Below, piece by piece: positions 1 through 6,353 of a DNA stretch of 6,957 bases (position 1 is the stretch's first letter; each line of letters starts with the position of its first letter). The stretch spans positions 1 through 6,957 of the forward strand of contig JABUTP010000057.1 in the NCBI GenBank assembly GCA_021443625.1. Reading direction: 5' to 3'. The position numbers were made by a program, and so were the translations under genes. The notes beneath the pieces are model-generated. The model was not told the origin of the DNA and made no database searches. It worked only from the letters and a program-made list of their open reading frames with translations. The stretch is from Bacteroidales bacterium (GTDB lineage Bacteria; Bacteroidota; Bacteroidia; Bacteroidales; UBA932).

Positions 1-41
1 AACTCTTCGTCTTTTACAATATCTTCTATGTCTTCGCTCAT
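1..41 (-). CDS. 5' end of an unidentified gene downstream of era (partial, runs off the left edge)
   Basis: The minus strand reads ATG at 41-39 followed by 13 open codons, MSEDIEDIVKDEE, up to the window edge. The start lies 56 bases after the era stop in the same orientation, so it could be the next gene of the same operon. The visible residues are strongly acidic and match no family I can name. In many Bacteroidales the GTPase gene der follows era, but Der normally opens with its P-loop (MANIVAIVGRPNVGKS type). This start does not look like that, so I do not assign it. The bases before the ATG (ACAAGGT) contain an AAGG too close to be a normal ribosome binding site. Only 41 bases are visible, so even its status as a gene is moderately uncertain. 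Confidence 0.45.
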   Translation of the reverse strand, partial: MSEDIEDIVKDEE

Positions 42-97
42 ACCTTGTGCTGTTTAACCTGATTTTATTAACCCTGCAGTCCGCTGCAGACAGATTC

Positions 98-994
98 CTA
101 ATCCTGGATGTATCCGAACCTGCGCAGCATCCGGCGGTCTTCCCTCCACATGGGTTCCACCTTGACGAACAGTGTCAGATAGACCTTCTTCTCAAAAAAC
201 TTCTCCATATCCAGACGGGCCGCTGTGGCTGTCTTCTTGAGGGCCGCCCCGCGGTTGCCGATGATGATGCCCTTCTGGGAATCCCTCATCACGTTGATCA
301 CGCCGCTGATTTCGTAGCGCTCCTCCCCTTCCTTGAACTGCTCTATGACGACTTCTGTGCAGTAGGGAATCTCCTTGGTGTAGTTTTCAAGAATCTTCTC
401 CCTTATGATTTCAGAAGCGAAAAAGCGCATGCTCTTGTCGGTGAACTGCTCCTTGTCGAACCACGGGGGGCTCTCGGGAAGCAGCTCCCTTACCCTCTCG
501 AATATGGCATCGACATTGAACTTCTCAAGGGCCGATGCAGCGAATATCTCCGCCTTGGGAACAACTTGGTGCCACTTTTCGGCCAACTCCCGCACCTGCT
601 CCTGCTGTCCTTTGTCTATCTTGTTTATCACTATTATCACCGGACATTCGAGGGCGCTCAGCCTGCTCACATACTCCTGGTTCTTGTCTATTTTCTCGAC
701 GACGTCCGTGACGTAGATTATGACGTCCGCATCGCCGATGGCCGAATCCACAAAGTCCATCATACTCTGCTGGAGACGGTAGCTCGGTTTGAGGATTCCG
801 GGGGTGTCGGAATAGACAATCTGCCAGTCCTCACCGCTCACTATCCCCATTATGCGGTGGCGGGTGGTCTGCGCCTTGGAGGTCACGATGGAGAGTTTCT
901 CCCCCACAAGAGCGTTCATCAAGGTTGACTTGCCCACATTCGGATTCCCGATGATGTTGACAAATCCCGATTTATGCTTGGACACTTCTGCCAT
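98..994 (-). CDS. era: GTPase Era, ribosome small-subunit assembly factor
   Basis: Era is a GTPase that binds near the 3' end of 16S rRNA and helps 30S subunits mature in the cytoplasm; it is usually essential. The 298-residue product has the usual family length and all landmarks. The P-loop GNPNVGKS is at 16-23, the switch I threonines are at 43-44 (QTTRHRI), and G3 DTPG is at 63-66. G4 NKID is at 124-127 and G5 SAL is at 154-156. A C-terminal KH RNA-binding domain carries its GxxG loop as GNRG at 246-249. The protein ends in the typical FVKVEP..W and RRFGY segments. The ATG at 994 places the P-loop at the normal distance from the N terminus. It begins 23 bases after the rluB stop, with no promoter-like sequence between, so co-transcription with rluB is likely. 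No Shine-Dalgarno of note is present. All nucleotide-binding residues are intact. Confidence 0.97.
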   Translation of the reverse strand: MAEVSKHKSGFVNIIGNPNVGKSTLMNALVGEKLSIVTSKAQTTRHRIMGIVSGEDWQIVYSDTPGILKPSYRLQQSMMDFVDSAIGDADVIIYVTDVVEKIDKNQEYVSRLSALECPVIIVINKIDKGQQEQVRELAEKWHQVVPKAEIFAASALEKFNVDAIFERVRELLPESPPWFDKEQFTDKSMRFFASEIIREKILENYTKEIPYCTEVVIEQFKEGEERYEISGVINVMRDSQKGIIIGNRGAALKKTATAARLDMEKFFEKKVYLTLFVKVEPMWREDRRMLRRFGYIQD

Positions 995-1017
995 AGAATG
1001 TTTCCGTCAAAATGTGT

Positions 1018-2259
1018 CTAACACCCCGAACCCATCATAAGGAAACTCACTTCCTGCTCGGTAAGGAAACGCCACTGCCCCCGCTTGAGGTTCTTTTTGG
1101 TGAGACCGGCGAAATATACGCGGTCAAGTTTCTTCACTTTGTATCCCAGATGCTCGAAAATGCGGCGCACAATGCGGTTGCGGCCGGAATGGATCTCGAT
1201 TCCCACCTGGGTGTTGTCCTCATTGACATAGGAGAGGGCGTCGGCGTGTATTTCGCCGTCCTCGAGCCGCAGCCCCGAAAGGATTGCCTCGAAATCGTTC
1301 CCCTTGAGGTTCTTGTCCAGCGAAACGTGGTATATCTTCTTTATCTCATACGAAGGGTGCATCAGTTTCTCCGCCATGTGTCCGTCGTTTGTAAAGAGCA
1401 GCACACCGGTTGTGGATTTGTCAAGACGCCCCACGGGAAACACCCTCTGGGCGCATTTCTCCTTGGAGATAAGTTCCATCACGGTCTTGTCGGCGTGGGG
1501 GTCGCTCACCGTGGTGACATACCCCTTGGGTTTGTTCATCACGATATACACCTTCTGCTCCCCTTTAAGACGCTCCCCGTTGAATCTAACGTCATCCGCA
1601 GGAGTGACCTTGACACCGAGTTCGGTGACAACTTCGCCGTTGACGGTCACAAGACCGGCCGCGATGTATGTATCGGCCTCACGCCTCGAACATACTCCCG
1701 AATTGGAGATGTATTTGTTGAGACGTACGGCGTTCTTGTCGGTATTGAGGAATTTTTCGGGGCTTACGTTGGGGTCGGCCTCCCTGAAACTGTTGTTGGC
1801 ACCCCTGCCGCGGGTTGCGGGACGGCGCTGTCCGCGGCCACCCTCACCGGCAGGCCTTTGCCTGTTGGAACCGTATGCGGAACCTCCGCTGCGGCCATAT
1901 TGTGTATCCTTGCCCCTGTAGCCCGGGCGGGACGGTCTGCCACTGCCGTAAGGGGCGCGGCCTTCGTTTTCGTGTCTTTCGTAACGCCCCCCCGTTCCCC
2001 TCTTTGAGAACGTCTCGTTGTCGGAAAATCTGTCACCGGAAGACCTCCTGCGGGTGGTATGGTCAAATCTTCCCCTCTCTTCGCCTCCTTTTGCGCCATA
2101 GCGGGGACCCGGCTTGCGGAAGTCCGACGAACGGTTGGAAGAATTGGAACGGTTGTGGTCATATCCACTGTTGCGGGCACCTGCCCTGCGGGGCCTTGCC
2201 TCCGATGACCTTTCGTAGCGGTCCGGCGCATCACTGCGATCTTTGTAATTACCTTTCAT
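1018..2259 (-). CDS. rluB: RluB-type 23S rRNA pseudouridine synthase with Arg/Gly-rich N-terminal extension
   Basis: This RsuA/RluB/RluE-family enzyme isomerises a specific uridine in rRNA to pseudouridine. RluB of E. coli acts on U2605 of 23S rRNA; the exact site here is inferred. An S4 RNA-binding domain lies at about 178-225 (VRLNKYISNSGVCSRREAD). The catalytic domain follows: NKPKG at 242-246, then VGRLDKSTTG with catalytic Asp280 inside GRLD, then GRNRIVRRIFEHLGY at 359-373. Residues 1 to about 165 are a low-complexity head rich in Arg, Gly, Ser, Tyr and Asn; by hand count there are about 33 Arg and 27 Gly in the first 160 residues. No Met occurs between residue 1 and Met241, which lies inside the catalytic domain, so the head must be translated unless a non-ATG start is used. 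The start follows an A-rich stretch (AAACAACAAT), as is common in this phylum. The gene sits 41 bases after the permease stop and 23 bases before era. RsuA- or RluE-like specificity cannot be excluded from sequence alone. Confidence 0.92.
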   Translation of the reverse strand: MKGNYKDRSDAPDRYERSSEARPRRAGARNSGYDHNRSNSSNRSSDFRKPGPRYGAKGGEERGRFDHTTRRRSSGDRFSDNETFSKRGTGGRYERHENEGRAPYGSGRPSRPGYRGKDTQYGRSGGSAYGSNRQRPAGEGGRGQRRPATRGRGANNSFREADPNVSPEKFLNTDKNAVRLNKYISNSGVCSRREADTYIAAGLVTVNGEVVTELGVKVTPADDVRFNGERLKGEQKVYIVMNKPKGYVTTVSDPHADKTVMELISKEKCAQRVFPVGRLDKSTTGVLLFTNDGHMAEKLMHPSYEIKKIYHVSLDKNLKGNDFEAILSGLRLEDGEIHADALSYVNEDNTQVGIEIHSGRNRIVRRIFEHLGYKVKKLDRVYFAGLTKKNLKRGQWRFLTEQEVSFLMMGSGC

Positions 2260-2300
2260 ATTGTTGTTTGATTGTGAAATATTCTCTGTACGGCTGCCGG

Positions 2301-3743
2301 CTATCTGGTTTCAGTCAATTTCAATTTGCCTATTATCAAGCCATAGACCATAATCACGATGAAGGCGATGGTGGGTATCCAGTAGGCGGTGGCAATGCTT
2401 CCCACCTGGTCCGAAACTATACCCTGAATCTGAGTCAGGACAGCCGCACCGGCTATGGCCATAACCATGCCCGAACCACCCAGTTTGATGTCGTCTCCCA
2501 GACCGCGGGTACCAAGTCCGTAGATGGTGGGGAACATAAGCGACATACAGCCCGAGATGAGCATCAGACAATATACACCGACAGCCCCGTGGCCGTAGAT
2601 GGTTCCGAGACAGCAGACAATTGCAACCGCGGAAATGGTGGCCAGCAGTTTCTGGGGTTTGAAGTATTTCATAAGGAACGTGCAGACAAAGCGCATCAGC
2701 ACGAACAGGACGAGCGAAATGATGTAGTAGGTAGCACCTGCCTGCTCGGCTGTACGGGGCAGCAGGGCATCGAGACCTATCGCCTCCACAAAGTTGTAGA
2801 AGGCGGCTCCGACCGGCTCAATATTGCGCAGGGCCTCCACAATCTGTGCGGAGGAGGCATTCTGACCGAGCGATGCTATGATGCCGTCAAAGTCGAGGGC
2901 GTGCATCGCGTAACGGATGACGTATGACCACACGGCAATCTGGGCGCCGACATAGAAGAACTGGGCAATCACGCCCAGCACGTAGTTTTTGTTGTGGACA
3001 AGGCGTTTGAATGACCCCTTGATGTCCATTTCGCCCCCCTCCTTGAGGTTGGGCATCTTGGTGAAGAATATGGCCAGCAGTATCACCAGCATCACACATC
3101 CCAACACCACGTATGCCGAAGTCACGGCGCTGAGTTCGCCCGCCTGAATTGCGCCGAGTTCGGCTTCGGAGAGCGCCTGGCGGTCGGCGGCCGACATTGT
3201 ATTGAGCTGGGAAAGGATGAACACTTGCGATATGACCACGCCGGCTATGGAACCGAACGGATTGAACGACTGAGCGAAATTGAGTCGCTGGGTGGCTGTC
3301 TCCTCGGGGCCTATGGCACATACGAAAGAGTTTGTGGAAGTTTCCAGAATGGAAAGACCCGCAAACAGCACAAATATGGCAAGTAGGTAGAAATAGAATC
3401 CCACGTCGATGTTTGCCATTGAGATTTTCATTGCGGGATAGAAAAGAATCGCCCCCGTGGAATAGACCAAAAGGCCCAGCATTACGCCCGACTTGTAGGA
3501 GAATTTCTTGATGAACAATGCTCCCGGCACCGCAAAGCAGCCGTAGCCCAGCAGATAGCAGACCACCTGAATCCACGCCGTCTTGGAGTCGGAAATGCTC
3601 ATTATGCGCTTGAAGGCGGCAAGCATCGTGTCGGTAAGGTTGTTGGGCACCGCCCAGGCAAAGAACAAAATCGTCAGCAGGGCGAAAGGCCAGACGATGC
3701 CTTTGGGGATTATTCTCGGTTTTTCCGTAGTCATATCTTTCAT
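2301..3743 (-). CDS. FucP/GluP-family MFS sugar:H+ symporter
   Basis: This is an inner-membrane permease of the fucose:H+ symporter branch of the major facilitator superfamily, 480 residues, with about 12 hydrophobic segments from residue 14 to 472. Three residues important in E. coli FucP (Asp46, Glu135, Asn162) have clear counterparts: Asp38 in PNNLTD, Glu134 in LETSTN and Asn161 in AQSFNPFG. The 27-residue Glu-Asn spacing is the same as in FucP. The second half has the family's MFPTIYGLG (403-411) and a GTRGLGDD stretch before the next helix. It is longer than the 438-residue E. coli protein, mainly through polar stretches at about 179-206 and 283-335. The sugar cannot be told: fucose, glucose/galactose and amino sugars are all known for relatives. 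Met4 (3734) is an alternative start. A promoter ends about 16 bases upstream. The gene follows the glycosidase in the same direction and precedes rluB by 41 bases. Confidence 0.9.
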   Translation of the reverse strand: MKDMTTEKPRIIPKGIVWPFALLTILFFAWAVPNNLTDTMLAAFKRIMSISDSKTAWIQVVCYLLGYGCFAVPGALFIKKFSYKSGVMLGLLVYSTGAILFYPAMKISMANIDVGFYFYLLAIFVLFAGLSILETSTNSFVCAIGPEETATQRLNFAQSFNPFGSIAGVVISQVFILSQLNTMSAADRQALSEAELGAIQAGELSAVTSAYVVLGCVMLVILLAIFFTKMPNLKEGGEMDIKGSFKRLVHNKNYVLGVIAQFFYVGAQIAVWSYVIRYAMHALDFDGIIASLGQNASSAQIVEALRNIEPVGAAFYNFVEAIGLDALLPRTAEQAGATYYIISLVLFVLMRFVCTFLMKYFKPQKLLATISAVAIVCCLGTIYGHGAVGVYCLMLISGCMSLMFPTIYGLGTRGLGDDIKLGGSGMVMAIAGAAVLTQIQGIVSDQVGSIATAYWIPTIAFIVIMVYGLIIGKLKLTETR

Positions 3744-3759
3744 AATCGGGTTAATTTAG

Positions 3760-3791
3760 CAAAGTTAAGGGATAGTTTTTAAAGAAACAAT
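3760..3791 (-). promoter_or_regulatory. Bacteroides-type promoter for the sugar permease
   Basis: Read on the minus strand, TAACTTTG (3767-3760) matches the -7 consensus TAnnTTTG exactly. It is preceded after 20 bases by ATTG (3791-3788), close to the -33 TTTG element. This arrangement is the established signature of the Bacteroidota primary sigma factor. The transcription start would fall near 3753-3755, giving a short leader of about 10-12 bases before the ATG at 3743. No similar match was found in front of rluB or era, so this promoter may serve the three-gene run. Confidence 0.72.
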
Positions 3792-3829
3792 CTTTATGCG
3801 CAGTTTTGGATTTGAGCAGCATAGAAGTT

Positions 3830-3869
3830 AGAAGCTGTTTAAAAATCAATTGCAATTTAAACAACTTCT
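3830..3869 (-). repeat. 40-base inverted repeat (14-bp stem, 12-base loop) between the glycosidase and permease genes
   Basis: The arms AGAAGCTGTTTAAA (3830-3843) and TTTAAACAACTTCT (3856-3869) are complementary except for one position (3835 against 3864). In plus-strand RNA that position is a C/A mismatch, but in minus-strand RNA it becomes a G-U wobble. The hairpin is therefore complete only in the transcript of the upstream glycosidase gene, whose stop is 37 bases before it. It could end or protect that mRNA, but no T-run follows, so it is not a classical intrinsic terminator. A similar arm sequence recurs at 6941-6957, so it may instead be a small dispersed repeat or a mobile-element remnant. 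A short direct repeat, TAGAAGT/TAGAAGC, spans 3822-3835 at its edge. Confidence 0.7.
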
Positions 3870-3906
3870 GAAATGTGGCCACAAGGAAAATGAAGCAGCT
3901 GTAGGG

Positions 3907-6207
3907 CTATCTTCTTGACAATTTGTCCAGAAACGCCCCTAACCTGTCGCGGTAAGAGAGCAGATATTGCGGATTTTTGGAATAAGTCATCTCGTCTTTG
4001 TATATGAGAGAGGGTATTTCCAGCAGTTTCCTCGCCTCAGCCGCCAGGATCGGATCGGATGCCGCCAACGCATCGGCCGCCTTCTGCAGCATCACGAAAT
4101 ACTCGTAGTCTTCAATGCCGTCGCGCAGCAGTTCAAGGCGGATTGAGGGGACCGGCTCGCGCAGGTATTCGGTTTCCTTGTCCGTAAGGTCGGGATTGTT
4201 GGGATATATAAGCACCCCGTCGCCGTAGCCCGAGTTCCAGCCGTTGAAAAGGCAGTAGGTAAAGTCGGTCAGGGGATTGCCCCGCTCATCACGATGCTTG
4301 TTCTCGGGAGTCGGCACGTTGAATGTCCAGTCGTTGACGTGCCACAACAGCACCCCGTGGAGATTCTTCGCCCATGAACCCCACAGCCATACGCGGAAGT
4401 TTATCGCCTCGGCATCAATCATTTCGCAGATATACGGAGCGCGCGGTTCGCAGCAGATATATGACCACGGCTCACGTCCGTCCCCATTCATTTCATCGAT
4501 TTTATCCTGATCGGTGTAATTCCATTTCATGCAGGCAATATCGTTGGCGTCATTGTACTCCTTTGCAAAGAGATGCTCCGTAAGGAAGGTCTTAATCCGG
4601 GGCGCGTGACGCTTTATCATCTCGTGGTATTTCACAACGAAAGGATATTGCAGAACCCACGGCTCGTCAAACCAGTATATTATCTCCCTGCCCAGCAGAC
4701 CGGTGCGTTCCAACCCTTGCTGGACTTCCCCCAGATAGCCGTGCATCAGATGTTCATATTCGGAAGTTCCGAACTGGAAGCCCGCGATGGAGCCTTCGAC
4801 CTGGTATTTTGCACTTCCCTGCCCGATGCCCTTGAGAATAAGGTTATAATTTGTGAAACCGTACTTGTCGAACATCGCATTCACCCTTGCGGCAAATGCG
4901 TCAATGTCGAATTCTATTTTTATGTCATCCACGTTTACATTGAAATCACCCCTGCCGCAGAGTGCGTCCTGCTCCGTCTGGCCGCACCACAGGCGGACGT
5001 TGTCATACCACGCCACGCCGGTTCTCGCCCCATTGGGAAGCCCGTCATAAGGAGAGAGATGGATGTAGAGTTGTGTCGCACCCTGCGGAAAAGGGGGAAG
5101 CGGAGTCCTGGTGTGGCTCCAACAGCCCGCTTGCGCATTGTCATCGCGCAGCACCACCATCTGGTCTTCAAATGCCGTCCACTCCAGTTCCCGGCCGTCC
5201 TCATCCAAAAATTGGAATACGACCGCCGCCCCATTGCCCGGCAGAGGGGACATAAAATCGAGTTCAAGGACATATTTCTGCCGCCAGTCAACCATTATGG
5301 GTTCGACCGTCGTGGCAGAAAATGCCTCCCAGAGCATCATATCCTCCGCCCGCATCGAGTAGCCGCTGTCGCCCGTCCTGACCTCGCTGTCATACAGGCC
5401 TCCGGCCCACTCCACACCGGAAATTGTCTCGTGAAGCGAAGCGTCAACGGCATACCGCGGCGTGATGCGGTAGCTGTCGAAGAATGTATGAACTTTGGCT
5501 GCCAGCGAATCGCGATGCTGCTCGGGCACATTGTCGTAACGGCATATCGCATCGAGCGAGACGCCCACGTCGGAGCGCATCGAAGGAACTCTGGGCAGAG
5601 TAAAGTTCCACACGGTGAGATTCAAGGGGATCTTGTGGCCCCGGCCGTCGTCATTCATCCGCAACTCAGACTTGTATTGCCCCGCGGCAGCATTGGGCGG
5701 CGTGGTCACGGTTATCCAGAAGGCATAGTTGGTATCGGGGGCAAGTGTCATCAGGCCTTCCGCCTCGGGCAGCGGGTCGGGCCACATTCCGTCATAGGAA
5801 TATTCATTTGCCGCGCGCCACACTTTCACGTAATCGACCCGCCTTATTACCACGTTTCCGTTGGCGCCAATCACCCCGCCGGAAGCCCTGAGGTCATCTA
5901 CCGAGAGTTCGAAGTTCTCTATTCTGACTTTGGGACGCACCACCAGTATGAATGACTCCGACTCCCTTCGGGCACTCTTGAGTTCTATCTTCTTGGCCCT
6001 GCGCGTCGGAAGAGGAGTGTCTTCCATCATCTTGTATGCCCCCTCTGCCCACCACGCGGTATATCTGTCATTCGAAACCAAGGTGTATCCATATCCCCCG
6101 TAATCTTTCAGATAAGGGTCGATGCGGCCGTGGGGACGCTGAATCTGCGCAGCTTCGCCCGACAGGGCGGCGAAAACGAGCGCAAAGGCCAGAAGAAATC
6201 GTTTCAT
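3907..6207 (-). CDS. Secreted GH123-like (DUF4091) glycoside hydrolase with a probable inserted carbohydrate-binding-like module
   Basis: The 766-residue product starts with a Sec signal peptide (MKRFLLAFALVFAALSGEAA, cleaved near residue 19-20, no lipobox Cys). It is therefore probably periplasmic or released. Residues about 70-205 look like the N-terminal beta-sandwich of the family. The catalytic barrel starts near 207. In GH123 enzymes, which remove beta-linked N-acetylgalactosamine by substrate-assisted catalysis, an adjacent Asp-Glu pair is essential. Here it is probably Asp514-Glu515 in YWFDEPW (511-517). GDGVLIYPN (662-670) and RLELLRDGIEDYEY (690-703) are typical DUF4091 C-terminal motifs. 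Between the first barrel segment and its continuation near 434, residues about 262-408 resemble a jelly-roll binding module ending in AWYDNVRLW. The gene has its own promoter, faces the permease gene downstream and is divergent from the lipoprotein gene. Many DUF4091 proteins are uncharacterised, so activity on GalNAc is inference. Confidence 0.87.
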   Translation of the reverse strand: MKRFLLAFALVFAALSGEAAQIQRPHGRIDPYLKDYGGYGYTLVSNDRYTAWWAEGAYKMMEDTPLPTRRAKKIELKSARRESESFILVVRPKVRIENFELSVDDLRASGGVIGANGNVVIRRVDYVKVWRAANEYSYDGMWPDPLPEAEGLMTLAPDTNYAFWITVTTPPNAAAGQYKSELRMNDDGRGHKIPLNLTVWNFTLPRVPSMRSDVGVSLDAICRYDNVPEQHRDSLAAKVHTFFDSYRITPRYAVDASLHETISGVEWAGGLYDSEVRTGDSGYSMRAEDMMLWEAFSATTVEPIMVDWRQKYVLELDFMSPLPGNGAAVVFQFLDEDGRELEWTAFEDQMVVLRDDNAQAGCWSHTRTPLPPFPQGATQLYIHLSPYDGLPNGARTGVAWYDNVRLWCGQTEQDALCGRGDFNVNVDDIKIEFDIDAFAARVNAMFDKYGFTNYNLILKGIGQGSAKYQVEGSIAGFQFGTSEYEHLMHGYLGEVQQGLERTGLLGREIIYWFDEPWVLQYPFVVKYHEMIKRHAPRIKTFLTEHLFAKEYNDANDIACMKWNYTDQDKIDEMNGDGREPWSYICCEPRAPYICEMIDAEAINFRVWLWGSWAKNLHGVLLWHVNDWTFNVPTPENKHRDERGNPLTDFTYCLFNGWNSGYGDGVLIYPNNPDLTDKETEYLREPVPSIRLELLRDGIEDYEYFVMLQKAADALAASDPILAAEARKLLEIPSLIYKDEMTYSKNPQYLLSYRDRLGAFLDKLSRR

Positions 6208-6232
6208 ATTGAGCGAAGGTGGTTTGGTCCGG

Positions 6233-6263
6233 CTAAGTTATCACATTATTCGCAAGTCACAAA
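6233..6263 (-). promoter_or_regulatory. Bacteroides-type promoter for the glycosidase gene
   Basis: On the minus strand TTTG (6263-6260) is followed after 19 bases by TAACTTAG (6240-6233). This matches the -7 consensus TAnnTTTG at all but one fixed position. The predicted start of transcription is near 6226-6228, about 20 bases before the ATG at 6207. The match is weaker than the divergent promoter at 6285-6315, whose -33 element begins 22 bases away. Confidence 0.6.
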
Positions 6264-6284
6264 GCAATCAACTTTCAAAAATCA

Positions 6285-6315
6285 TTTGCATTTTGCCCGC
6301 GGGATAGTATCTTTG
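6285..6315 (+). promoter_or_regulatory. Bacteroides-type promoter for the small lipoprotein gene
   Basis: TTTG (6285-6288) and TATCTTTG (6308-6315) match the Bacteroidota -33 and -7 consensus exactly, 19 bases apart. Transcription should begin near 6320-6322, giving a leader of about 32 bases to the ATG at 6354. The upstream in-frame ATG at 6327 would then lie only about 5 bases into the mRNA, which supports 6354 as the start. Confidence 0.75.
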
Positions 6316-6353
6316 ACGTCCATTAGATGTTATTTGAAGACAATTACAAACAA

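Noticed and set aside
1..41. Assigning the partial left-edge gene as der because der often follows era
   Set aside because: The visible start MSEDIEDIVKDEE does not resemble the Der N terminus, where the P-loop appears within the first ten or so residues.
74..89. CTGCAG-TCCG-CTGCAG inverted repeat after era, as a possible terminator
   Set aside because: The stem has only 6 bp, each arm is itself a palindrome, and no T-run follows on the minus strand. A chance occurrence is as likely.
47..928. A 293-codon plus-strand frame over era
   Set aside because: It is antisense to an intact Era with all five G motifs and a KH domain; the translation shows no family features.
1764..2234. A second minus-strand frame (156 codons) overlapping the RluB head
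   Set aside because: It is a frame-shifted reading of the Arg/Gly/Ser-rich repeat-like sequence. The in-frame head is continuous with the S4 and catalytic domains, so there is no need for a separate gene.
1012..2927. Two long plus-strand open frames (331 and 370 codons) over rluB and the permease
   Set aside because: Both lie opposite well-supported genes, have no domain, and begin inside or across coding sequence with no promoter. The low-complexity Arg/Gly codons of rluB naturally leave few stops in other frames.
3874..3883. Perfect 10-base palindrome TGTGGCCACA downstream of the glycosidase stop
   Set aside because: It has no loop, so it cannot fold well as RNA, and nothing around it suggests an operator. 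It is too short to claim as a site.
4573..5955. A 460-codon open frame on the plus strand across the glycosidase gene
   Set aside because: It is antisense to a gene with a signal peptide, catalytic motif and family C-terminal motifs. Its translation has no recognisable domain and is rich in His, Arg and Pro, as expected for a shadow frame.
6327..6353. Upstream ATG giving the lipoprotein nine extra residues
   Set aside because: It would sit only a few bases after the predicted transcription start and would place acidic residues before the basic region of the lipoprotein signal. The ATG at 6354 gives a normal signal peptide.
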